Of a DNA stretch of 24,602 nt, positions 1-9,112 are shown piece by piece. Each line of letters begins with the position of its first letter. Position 1 is the stretch's first letter. Origin of the DNA: Bigelowiella natans CCMP2755 (taxonomy: Eukaryota; Cercozoa; Chlorarachniophyceae); contig ADNK01002160.1 of NCBI GenBank assembly GCA_000320545.1, positions 1 through 24,602 of the forward strand. The letters run 5' to 3'. The notes under the pieces were generated by a model. It saw nothing but the letters and a program-made list of their open reading frames with translations, searched no databases and was not told the origin of the DNA. Both the position numbers and the translations under genes were made by a program.

Positions 1-69
1 GGGGGGGGGGGGGGGGAGATTTCGGTGTTCTCTGCCTTTCAATATCAGACTGTCCAACTAATCAACCAG

Positions 70-689
70 TCACTGCCACACGCCGTTTGAGATTTATATT
101 TATATGCAATACGCGACAAAACTTGAAAATAAAAGGCCCAATTCCATGCCGGAGGATAACGTCGTCGTGAAGGGTGCAGACCTGTGCGCGCTGCAAGCCA
201 CGGACGTCTTCATACACGTGTATGATTATGAAAATGATGATAATGATCTTCTTGTTGATGATGTTGATGATAGTGATGATGAGAAGGGGTGTGGGGATGG
301 ATGATAAAGTAATACCTCTGTACATTATACCCACACAAATATATTCCCTCCTCCTCCCCTTCCCTTTCCCACTCCTCTCTTTCTTGCTTCCAGCGGCCGG
401 AAGTCCGGTGCTCCGTTGTATAAAGGGGCATTTTGGGGTTACTACCTCCGGAGGAACTTCACGGCCTGCGACCACACTTGTCCAGCGGTATGACGCTTTG
501 AATGATGATGATGATTGATGATGATGATGGTGGTGATGATGGTGATTGTGATAGAGATGAGAAAAACCTTATCATTATGTTGGTAGCGTCGTTGACTTTG
601 TAGTAGTAGTAGTAGTAGTGGCGGAAAGGGTGAAATTTTAAGCCCACATGCATGTGCGTGGTTGCCTCTCTCTTTCTTCCCACACACCC

Positions 690-738
<49 letters not shown>

Positions 739-743
739 CCTCC

Positions 744-780
<37 letters not shown>

Positions 781-1029
781 ATTGTATATTGATATTTACT
801 ATTTTGCTGACATCAACCTTCCCTCTTCTCTTTCCTTTGCCCGCTTCCAAAGGCAATCCTATGGGAGGTACCAGCACATTTTTCGGACGGCTGTGGGAAG
901 GGGAAGGGGGGGGGGGGCAGTTGCTCTCCAGAGCGTCGTTGATTCAAATTTGGGGAAAATAAAACTGTGGATCCGAAACGAAATCTCACAATAGATGTAT
1001 TCCGTCTGTTTTTTATACTACTGTTGATT

Positions 1030-1072
<43 letters not shown>

Positions 1073-3116
1073 CCTCTCTCTTCCCCCTCTCTCTTCCCCC
1101 TCTCTCTTTTCACTCACGTGTTTAAGATCGCCCCCGCGATGCACGCCAGTAACGAGTCCCTTGCTTTCGTCCAGACGAGTGCATTGAGGTAGAGGAGAAA
1201 AGGGGAGGGAGGGAGAGAGAATCGATAGAGTGTCTAGTAGAGAGGGATGTGGCTGCTATTTGCGAGTAAGCGTTGTTCTTGTCGTTGTGATGGACTGTTG
1301 TTCCGTGTGTGAAAGAGTGTTATGCTTTTCGCCTTCTTCGTCTTATCTCTCTCTCTCACTCATTCTCTAATGATATATGGCGTCTTTAGCGTTCATTCAC
1401 CTTGTTTGTTTCCTGCGAACCTGATGCACAACCGATATTGCGTGCGGTGATGGTGTGCTGCGTGCATGCGTGCGTGCGTGCGTGCGTACACAGGCCGTCC
1501 GAAGTCAACTTGGCCAGTGAAAGGTAACCCCTCACCAAAATCCTTTCACATAGAATCTAGCCTTTCATTAGGAGACCCAAAAAAACCCAAAAAAATCACG
1601 TCGGCGTGTTAGCAGTTAGTGCGCGGGCAACACACACGCGAGCACGCATGCACACGAATATGTAAATATGTGAGTGTCCCGAGTGTGTACGTGTGTGTAC
1701 GCGTGTGCTTATGTCATTCTTTCTCCACCTGCACAAAATAGCTGGTACATCCGCGACTTCGAGGGAATGGCTCGCATCCCATCGTTCAAAGTCTCGAGAG
1801 GTGATTAGGGAGAGGAGGGGGGGGGGGGATCGTGAGAGGAGGTCAGAGGAAGTGCAGAAGGAGCAGGGTCTAGTATATCAAAATAGAAGAAGAAAGAAAG
1901 GGTGAGGGAGGGGGGGGGGGAGAAGGACAGGAACTAGGAAAGATGGAACAAATCCGACACATATATAACAGCGATAAACATGCCTCTCTCCCCCCCCCCC
2001 TTCCTTCCCTTTCAATCTAGCCAACGAGGGTGTAGATCGCATCGATGATATCGTGATCTCGGGCTGCTTTGGAGCTCACGCTGGCATCAACGGCGTGTAC
2101 CGTTATTCCCCCCCTCCCCCCTCCCACCGCGGATATGCGGTCAACCATCGATATGTACCCCTTCTGAACCTGAGGCAGGAGGCGAGCGAGGGCGAGGGGG
2201 CCTTAGGGAAGGATCGGTGTCATTATCTTTTATTTGATTCGGAGCGAAGTCGATGGAGTGTCGTGGTTGCCACCTCTGCTGCGGGGGAGGAGGGTGGGGG
2301 CGGTGGTGGGGAGGAGGAGGAAGAGGTTGCGTTCATGGACGGAGATTCACAACAGGTCAGCTGCTTTCACGTGCTGCAAACTCGCAGATAAGCATCGTTC
2401 TCATCTTCCTTGCCGCTTTTTTTTCCCCCCCCCCCCCCCCCCTCCCCCTCTCAACGCTCTTTCTGTATTCTCTGTGCATACACCACGACACACCCAGTGG
2501 CATGTTGTGGAAACGGTGGTCGATGATAGCGGTAGCTCTGCCTTTACCCCTCGGCGAAGGGTCACGACGAGGCTTGACAACAGCATTCAGCTCATTCCCG
2601 GCGGTAGTATCCCATGCTAACAAAACCAATAGAAAAACTATATTTGACAGTTCCTCCCTCCCCCCCCCCTCAACTTTCAGGCAGAGTATGGCGAACGGGT
2701 GTACTGGAGATACATGTTAGGCACCATCTTCCCCTTTGCCAACTCTGATCTATGCGCCACAACAACGAATTAAATCGGTTTTTTTTTAAACGACTGCTCG
2801 AGGCACTAAGTCTTCGTCTCCCCTTTCCCCACACGCGCTCTGCATTTTCTTCTCGATCGAAAGATTCAATTTCCCCGTCGCCATGGTCACCATCACCGTC
2901 GTCATCGCCTTCCTCTCTCGCTTGCACAGGGTTATCTCGGCTTTGGGTCGGAGTACATCAACGACGTTTACGTGCCGTTCGAGTATGACCCAGCGACGGA
3001 GAAAGAGCAGCAGTATCTGGAGCGTAGGGCTGGGAAGTTCTGCGGGTAAAACTTAGCATTATTTGCCGTACGCCATTCGCAACGAATGTGTGCTGATAAA
3101 TCTGCATTCTCTTCAT

Positions 3117-3157
<41 letters not shown>

Positions 3158-3673
3158 CCCCCCTTCCTCCCCCATTTTTCTCTCTCTCTCTGTCGCGCAT
3201 CTCTTCCTCTTCTCTCTGTCCCTCTCCCCCTCCCCATCGACCTTTCAACACGGCGGCAGGTTCCGAGGCGTGCTCGGGCGATCGTACCTTTACTTCGATC
3301 GAGAGAGGGGGGGGTGGGTGGGGACGAGCGTTCCCCCGCCCCCCACCCCGCTTCGCAACCATCCTGCGGAACGGGGCAGGTCCCCCCGCAAAGACTTTGA
3401 TTTCCTCATTCTCCCCAAAAGGCTGAGTGCAGAGGAGGCTTTCTATGCCGACCCCCACAGTGTCGTGAGCGTGCCATCCGCGGGGGAAGGGGAGGGGGAG
3501 GGGGAAGGGGGGGGGGGGGCGAAAAATGCATTTGTGCGACCATATGACTGGCGGGAGGCCGTGTGGAAGTGCCGCGACTTTCGAGGGAGAGTGGTGAACA
3601 TGGAACCGAAGCCCGTGCTATCGTCCGCAAACGCCACGCTTGTCTGGGATGATGAGCGATCGAGTACGACCAC

Positions 3674-3709
<36 letters not shown>

Positions 3710-3814
3710 TATTTATACCAAGGAAGTATGAATTCTATATATACTTTCAGTTTATGTGCGATTGCTTGCGTAAGTGAACGCTACTATTGTTGTTAACGAA
3801 GTACAAGATCTCTC

Positions 3815-3859
<45 letters not shown>

Positions 3860-4131
3860 CCACTTTCTGTGTCTCCCTGCCTTCCTCCTCCTCCTCCTCC
3901 CTCCCTCCCTCCCTCCCTCACTCACTGACTCCCCCCCCTCTTCTTCTCAAGGATGGTTTCGCAGCGTGCACACGTTCGAAACTAGGCTTGGTGCGAGGAG
4001 ACGGGCACTTTTCGAATTGGTGGGTGGGACGCATTTTATCTTCCTCGGCGACAACGCTCGCTATGATCGTCCTGAGAGATATGCGGCTACTCGATGATGA
4101 TGATGGTGGCTTTGCCGGAGCAGGATATATG

Positions 4132-4166
<35 letters not shown>

Positions 4167-4935
4167 CAATTATCACTTATACATTTTTAACGTGCTAGCG
4201 CATGAATTCTTGCACTAAGAGTGATGTTTTCACAAAATAGGCTCGGTCTCCCTCTTGGATAACGCAGATCTTACGACATCAGCAGCAGCAGCACCACCAA
4301 GACGTGAAGCGGAATGCGGATGATGTCGCTGCGGAGGAGGAGGAGGAGGAGCCGGAGGAGGGAAGTAGCAGTCTCGGGATCTTTATGCAAAGTGAATCCC
4401 GGTGTATGCAGTCTGCTTTTCTTGCGTTGCTGCGAGATGAGCCTCGGTCTCTCCGCACCCCCCTCCAGCTCACGTTCCCTTCCAATGAGCAGAGAAGGGT
4501 GATAGCGCATAGGGAAAGCCACGGCGATAAGAGCACATCGTCGTCGTCGTCGTCGCGCCAATACGTGCTGGTAGCTAAGAGATTCCTCTCCTGGAGATAT
4601 CCTGAGATCATGGTGGAGGGGGAACTGATGCCGTTGCCTGTTGGAGCGAAGGGGGAGGAGGAGGAGGAGGAGGAGCAGCAGCAGCTACAGAAACCACTAC
4701 TACGACGAAGAATCCTTCTGCTAATGCTGTGTCTGATGTTACTCCTGTACGTATTCGAATCTTTGCAAAATCACCGCACACGCCGAGGTGAGATTGTTGT
4801 GTGAAAGAGTCTTCCCCCCCCTTCCTCCCCCCCCCCCTCCTCTCTCCTTTTCTTTCTTTTTGTCTGTCGGAAGCCTAGGGGAGGCATGTTAGCGGCAGTC
4901 ACAATCATAATTTGGACTGGCTGCGAGTGTGTGTG

Positions 4936-4976
<41 letters not shown>

Positions 4977-5327
4977 CCCCTTAAGATGGCTCTCAGCCTC
5001 TTGCTTCCAATTGCAGATTGACACAGCAAATGCTCACCATCTTTTCATCAGAGATTTGGATGATCTATGGTCTCGTAGAAGCCAGTTGCTGGCGATGCAT
5101 GACCTCCTCCTCCCTTCCGCCCACTCTGCCTCCTCGAAGCAATCACCACCGCTATGGAAGCAGCAGCAGCAGCAGCAGCAGGGCCAGCAGCCTTCTTCTT
5201 CCTACCACATTCCAAAGCTGCACCCGTTGTCCAAGTCGTTCCCCAACCTGAATACGATGGGATATCCCGTTGTTCTTGAGGAACTGCCAGTCGAAGAAAG
5301 AATAGGAGGAGGTCAGAATGCAGGTAT

Positions 5328-5368
<41 letters not shown>

Positions 5369-5541
5369 TGTGTGCGCGCGCGCGCGTGTGTGCATGTGTC
5401 GCCCTATCGCCCCCCCAGCACCTGCTTCCCCCCTCCCCTTGTTTTCCCTGTTTCTCCGTCATGTACATGCTGGTCGTGTATGAGACGAGCGGAACGTTTG
5501 TTTCCGGATCCTAGTATGAGGAGAAACGCGTAGGTAAGAGT

Positions 5542-5615
<74 letters not shown>

Positions 5616-6242
5616 TTGTACATGTCAGATTCCCGATCCTCCCCGTTTCGATTCATCCCCGGTGGCGGCGGAGAGGTAACCCAGCTGACGCTCTCGCGTG
5701 TGCTCTCTGGGTTCTCCGAGCTTTTGGAGGAGTTCATATCGGTGGAAGACCTTGAGGCCGCGCAGGCCCTCACAAAGAAGGTGTGAATTACGGCCCTGAC
5801 TTATCATTCTATCCGCGCGACGTATTTTATCTCTTCTTCTTCTTCTTCTTCTTCTTCTTCTTCTTCTGTTACTCAATCAACTCCTTGTCCTCCCTCTCCC
5901 CTTCTCTTTGTAGGATGTGGAGAGTGTGTATCGTGCGGTTACAGTAGGCCTGCGCAGTATGGCGGCCACCATTCTCGATCTCCGAACCCGTCACTTCCGC
6001 CTCAATGCTCGCTGGCTTCGTAATCGCGCTAGTCACCGTCGTCGCCATCATGATGCTGCAGATCACGGTACGCAACCCGCACTACCGAACACAGGAGGCC
6101 ACGTGCTTGTCCCGCTAGGAGCATACGGCGCTCTGGATTGCTTTGAGTATATCGGAGAGGACGATGATGACATCTACTATGTGAGTATGGAGACAAAAGC
6201 AGATCGGGGAAAGGGGGAGGGGAGACTGGGAGGGTGAATAGA

Positions 6243-6282
<40 letters not shown>

Positions 6283-6550
6283 GCGTCTCTCTTTCTCCTT
6301 TCCTCCTCCCTCCCTCTCCCTCTCCTTACTCCGCCTCAACTGCACACATTATACGCATTACAATACCCCGAATCTGGTCAGTACCGCGCTATTGTGTCAA
6401 AACTGTCAAACGAGTACTGAGCTGCATCGTTTCGAACACGTTCCTCCTTACAGAATAAAGAGAAAACGCTGCGGTCACTGAGGTTCCCGTACACGTTAGT
6501 AGCATGGGCTACGAGCGTGCTTGTCAGTCCAAAGGTATTGATAAATTTAG

Positions 6551-6613
<63 letters not shown>

Positions 6614-7194
6614 GAGGAAGGGGAAGGGAGTGAGTAACTAAGAAGTAGAATAGCAGCTCCTCCAACGAAAGGAGAATCACGCTCGGTTTGTCCCACAAAT
6701 GGGGGTAATTTCCTTCCTACAGCTGCCCTGTTCCAACCCGTTCTCTCGAGACCTCCTCATACCAAAATCTCAACCCCCCCTCCTCACCCCCCTGCCCAAT
6801 ACAGGCCCGGATGCTGGCGGAGCACTTCTCGATAGTCTCCAGCACAATCGATCAATTCGAAGGCTTGTCGTTATATTTAACAGGCAGTAGCAGAAATGTA
6901 CTGAGGGGAGTTGGGCAGGCAGGAGAGGGGGGGCAGATAGACCCTGGCAACTTCGACGCAAGTGGCGGTCCACGTTCTCAAATCACCTGCAAAAAGCTGT
7001 TAGAATTGTTGCCCAGCCCTCCTGATGACACGCACACCGAATTTGGCAAACAGACTCAGGGGAAATCTGCGACAATGCTTCATTCCCCCGCTGTTCATCA
7101 ACAGAGAAAGGGCGCATACCCTAGGCTTACTCAGAAGACGAAGATAGACAAGATGGCTCTGCTGGCTGCAATCTCTAAGCCCCTTCCTAGCTAG
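70..7194 (+). CDS. Multi-exon gene, 3' part; unrecognised membrane protein with duplicated aromatic modules
   Basis: I do not recognise the family. I joined exons by GT-AG signals with compatible phase: about 70-219, 394-487, 1127-1188, 1742-1800, 2021-2355, 2498-2603, 2681-2715, 2930-3045, 3260-3725 (or 3663), 3952-about 4023, 4241-4787, 5027-5323, 5629-5780, 5914-6180, 6454-6534 and 6805-7194 (TAG). A 15-nt exon at 853-867 (AILWE) is also possible. About 1,075 residues are visible and the start probably lies left of the window. The first half is rich in Trp, Tyr and Cys with some N-glycosylation sequons (NFT, NES, NAT) and looks extracellular. It holds two related modules at 2021-2355 and 2930-about 3340. 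A Leu-rich membrane segment lies near 4705-4770. The tail has poly-Gln, an acidic helix-like stretch and basic patches. The exons from 5027 onward chain cleanly. The joins around 2681 and 3663-4241 are uncertain, and two adjacent genes cannot be excluded there. Confidence 0.68.
650..780 (+). repeat. Compound (CT)n-(GT)n microsatellite in an intron
   Basis: A near-perfect CT tract at about 694-731 is followed by a GT tract at about 746-779. Both lie in the intron between exons 394-487 and 1127-1188 and are in the sense orientation. Confidence 0.9.
1033..1110 (+). repeat. (CT)n tract with degenerate CCCCTCTCTCTT units
   Basis: A CT run of about 35 nt grades into imperfect pyrimidine repeats and ends about 15 nt before the acceptor at 1126, so it probably also serves as the polypyrimidine tract. 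Confidence 0.85.
1462..1488 (+). repeat. (CGTG)n microsatellite
   Basis: GTGC/CGTG tetranucleotide units repeat about six times within the intron 1189-1741. Confidence 0.8.
2021..2355 (+). other. Exon with aromatic module, copy A
   Basis: The exon follows a pyrimidine tract and TAG at 2018-2020 and ends CAG|GTCAGC. One base carried from exon 1742-1800 completes its first codon. It encodes SGCFGAHAGINGVYRY, then NHRYVPLL, then CHYLLFDSERSRWSV, followed by a Gly/Glu-rich low-complexity stretch. The order (Gly-rich segment with INGVY, an aromatic strand, then a YLLFD..RW strand) recurs in copy B at 2930-3340. A role in binding an extracellular ligand is only a guess. Confidence 0.7.
2930..3725 (+). 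other. Two exons with aromatic module, copy B, and a long low-complexity exon
   Basis: Exon 2930-3045 encodes GYLGFGSEYINDVYVPFEY and ends CGG|GTAAAA in phase 2. Exon 3260 onward completes the codon and gives VLGRSYLYFDRERGGWVG. The order GFG..YIN.VY then SYLYFDRERGGW parallels copy A (CFG..GING.VY then HYLLFDSERSRW). The rest of the second exon carries proline runs, a Gly/Glu run over a long G tract at 3482-3521, the stretch WREAVWKCRDFRGRVVNM, and a poly-Ser run from AGC/AGT repeats at 3675-3710. Two donors are possible: GTACGA at 3664 or GTATGA at 3726. Confidence 0.65.
3119..3152 (+). repeat. (CT)n microsatellite, intronic
   Basis: A perfect CT run in the intron 3046-3259, on the sense strand, followed by further pyrimidine-rich DNA up to about 3235. 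Confidence 0.9.
3821..3854 (+). repeat. (CT)n microsatellite, intronic
   Basis: A perfect CT run in the intron upstream of the acceptor at 3951. CTC and CCCT repeats follow at about 3885-3920. Confidence 0.9.
4131..4163. repeat. (TA)n microsatellite
   Basis: About 15 TA units lie in the intron before exon 4241-4787. Confidence 0.9.
4241..4787 (+). other. Exon encoding acidic/poly-Gln linker and a membrane segment
   Basis: This is the longest exon of the first gene, following AAAATAG at 4234-4240 and ending CGAG|GTGAGA. It encodes a short poly-Gln stretch, a poly-Glu run, about 100 residues of ordinary composition containing RQYVLVAKRFLSWRYPEIM, a second poly-Glu/Gln run, and a hydrophobic segment (RRRILLLMLCLMLLLYVF) with flanking positive charge that fits one transmembrane helix. 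Upstream modules are probably luminal or extracellular and the downstream tail cytosolic. The Arg cluster comes before the helix, however, so the topology is not certain. Confidence 0.65.
4926..4974 (+). repeat. (GT)n microsatellite, intronic
   Basis: GTGTGAGTGTGA leads into a perfect GT run in the intron 4788-5026, on the sense strand. Confidence 0.9.
5329..5613 (+). repeat. GT run, then compound (CT)n-(GT)n, in one intron
   Basis: The intron 5324-5628 carries GT repeats at about 5329-5395 with a GCGCGC interruption. A CT run at about 5546-5582 then joins directly to a GT run at about 5583-5614. The GT run ends about 15 nt before the acceptor at 5628. Confidence 0.9.
5831..5867 (+). repeat. 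(CTT)n microsatellite, intronic
   Basis: About 12 CTT units lie in the intron 5781-5913, on the sense strand. Confidence 0.9.
6243..6281 (+). repeat. (CTG)n microsatellite, intronic
   Basis: About 13 perfect CTG units lie in the intron 6181-6453. The sense strand is CUG in RNA. Confidence 0.92.
6551..6606. repeat. (TA)n microsatellite with ACAC interruption
   Basis: Two TA runs separated by TACACACA lie in the last intron of the first gene (6535-6804). Confidence 0.9.
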
Positions 7195-7804
7195 CAGCAA
7201 CGCAGCATGTGACATGGTGCATCATATGATTTTGTTAAGTTTTTAAATAAATGATGAAAATGATTCCAGATAGAGTTGTAAATAATTGCGCACATCACAT
7301 GGTCGGTGACAGGCACGACGCACATCGTGCATGCACGCAGTTGCGCATCGCTTACGTAACACATAATGACATCTCGAGATAATTGAGATGACAGTTTGCT
7401 TAGCTATATGCATCTCATACTAGACACAGCCAGCACATGCGTATATGCACTGTGCATGTGCGGGTATCGTGTGCATATATGCACAAAAAGTGTAGGATCC
7501 ACGGCGGCTGCTCACATACACTAGTACACATCGCACAATATGTATATCGTGCCGGCAATGAGCACATGTGCTGAGTGCACGTAGACATGTCGCTTATAGG
7601 CATTATTGTGTTGAATGCTAGCTGAGCTACACGCTACGTAGCTCAAATCACATACATGAGAATAATGAATGAATAGATTACATTCTGTCAATGGTCTAAC
7701 AATGTCCTCTAGGAATTTGAACATCTATTTTTGCCGTCTTCTCGCTGTAGGTATTGACCACGTATCCCCACGCTTCAAAACACTCATCCAAACCGGCGGG
7801 AAAC
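7195..7804. other. Intergenic region between convergent genes, palindrome-rich
   Basis: It holds the 3' ends of the first gene and of MAGOH. From about 7290 to 7660 it is dense in short self-complementary words: GTGCATATATGCAC (7471-7484), AGCACATGTGCT (7561-7572), ATGCAC-T-GTGCAT (7445-7457), and a hairpin GAGCTAC/GTAGCTC with a 7-nt loop (7624-7644). I see no gene or canonical MAGOH polyadenylation signal here. Confidence 0.7.
7246..7251 (+). terminator. Candidate polyadenylation signal, first gene
   Basis: AATAAA lies 52 nt after the TAG stop at 7192-7194 in AT-rich DNA. This is the first canonical hexamer downstream. Confidence 0.6.
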
Positions 7805-8495
7805 TTAGATGGGCTTGATCTGAGAATGAAATTAAAAGTTAGCCTATTTCCAAAGTGGAGAATTTTGAATTTCTTACCTTGAAGTGCATCGAAATGAGAG
7901 AAAATACAAAGCAACGCAGGTCTTGAACGAGGAAGTAAAATAGTTTCAAGCCATCAGGGTCCTTACTGTCTTCAACATCAACCACCGATCCAATTTTAGA
8001 GGTAACGAAGGATATGTGCTGGTTTTTGATGACTATCTCAAGCTCCTGACGACCAACGGAGTCGGGTGAAGGCCAGCTGTTATCGGTTTCCCTTAGAGAT
8101 AAATAAAAATTAGGGGATGAAAGGCTCATGAAGAATTAGTATCTTACTTTGTGATTTCACTGCTTTGAATAATTTTCTTCAGCTCGTCGAGAACTCCAGG
8201 GGCAACCGTAACTAGAAAAGCAAGATATTTTAAGAGAATAGATTCTCCAATTAAAGCAATCGCTGTACCCTCTTTTCGAATCATCATAGCTCCCTTGTAT
8301 TTCGAGTTGTTGGCGTATCGGAGAAGACCATCAGGCCGGAACTCAAATTCGAGGAACTCGTGGCCAAACTTACCCTTGTGACCAACACTGTGAAATTACA
8401 AATTCTATCAGAATTATACATTATAAGTGCGGGATCAGTGGTGGAGGAATTGGCCCTTACTAGTAGCGCACGTAAAACTCTTCGTCGTCGGACAT
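7805..8495 (-). CDS. MAGOH: Protein mago nashi homologue (exon-junction complex core)
   Basis: MAGOH pairs with Y14 (RBM8A) and locks eIF4A3 on spliced mRNA in the nucleus. Five exons on the minus strand (8495-8461, 8387-8269, 8211-8148, 8091-7878, 7819-7805) join in phase to a complete 148-residue protein; the human protein has 146. Hallmarks in order are [90 protein letters not shown] and the C-terminus HFKIKPI. Donors are GTAAGG, GTACAG, GTAAGA and GTAAGA. The start at 8495 gives a family-typical N-terminus. The last exon holds only four codons plus the stop; a simple reading frame would miss it and run into the intron. It is divergent from the INTS8-like gene. Confidence 0.97.
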
Positions 8496-9112
8496 GTTCT
8501 TTGTGTCTAGAGCGTTCCCGCTTGCAGTATGTAGGCAATTTGTCAGATCCCAAAAGGCATATATTGCAACAATGAAAAGGATCATTTTGCATTTTGATAC
8601 CCATAAGTGATTGACGTAGGTATAATTTATCACTGTTTTGAATCTATAGCCAAACTTTCATCCGAAAAAAGATCTCTTACGCAATCGGCAATCTCCTCAC
8701 AGATCACAGGTTGCGACGCAAGACGCGATATTGTCGCGATGCAAGAAAGAAATCCTTTTGTGGAAATAATAATACCCGAAGAACCGTAGCAGGATAAGAA
8801 TTCACCGGGGTTCACACCAATGGGGATAAAGCTGCTAAGACACGAGGAGCAATGCTAGAATTAAAAATGTACATATTTATGAAATCTGATTCAGATATAA
8901 ATGGTATATATTATTGCCTCGGTGAACTAATAGTTTGTATTTTCCTAATTCTTCACCCCAGCCCCAGCCCACCCTCGCGGCGGAGGCCATCAATCAAATA
9001 TTCTATCTGATACACGCACCACCGAAGCTTCCTTGCCCCTCGCTGTCTGAAGCAAGCGCGTGCGATTGTACAGATTGGAAGAATTTTTTGTGAGCCTGCA
9101 AACTACCGGAGT
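8496..9112. promoter_or_regulatory. Shared upstream region of MAGOH (-) and INTS8-like gene (+)
   Basis: These 617 bp separate two divergent start codons, so both 5' UTRs and promoters must lie here unless a leader intron extends beyond. The sequence is AT-rich around 8860-8950 and more GC-rich near 8965-9080. I saw no convincing TATA box, tRNA or RNA gene. Two small open frames near 8607-8815, one on each strand, have no supporting features. Confidence 0.5.

Noticed and set aside
1-16. G homopolymer at the window edge as a telomere or adapter
   Set aside because: G runs of 8-14 nt occur throughout the window, so this is an ordinary homopolymer cut by the window boundary.
853-950. Longer exon reading AILWEVPAHFSDGCG and on to a stop near 949
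   Set aside because: The first five codons fit a possible 15-nt exon with donor GTACCA, but the longer reading ends at a stop with no suitable donor in phase. I kept only the micro-exon, as tentative.
648-994. Open frames across the CT/GT tract, giving Ser-Leu and Val-Cys repeats
   Set aside because: They are translations of the microsatellite inside an intron; the same pattern explains the frames near 3063-3250, 3774-3900, 16300-16400 and the Arg-Glu repeats on the opposite strand at 19083-19367.
1172-1188. DECIE reading suggesting the start of a calcium-binding EGF domain
   Set aside because: It needs an acceptor at 1174 and a phase that does not fit the next exon. The frame starting at 1127 links cleanly to WYIRDFEG at 1742.
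2253-2720. 155-residue + strand frame overlapping exons 2021-2355 and 2498-2603
   Set aside because: It is an alternative frame through two supported exons and an intron, with poly-Gly and poly-Pro composition from homopolymers.
3952-4097. SGNH or PC-esterase domain suggested by IFLGDN
   Set aside because: The catalytic Ser of GDS is Asn, no later DxxH block is visible, and the reading frame is uncertain. It is mentioned only as a weak idea in the findings.
7839-7877. MAGOH C-terminal extension [12 protein letters not shown]
   Set aside because: It starts at a GTAAGA donor. Splicing to 7819 restores the family ending IKPI.
8607-8815. Small frames on both strands upstream of MAGOH
   Set aside because: About 60 residues each, no recognisable features, and they lie in the divergent promoter region.
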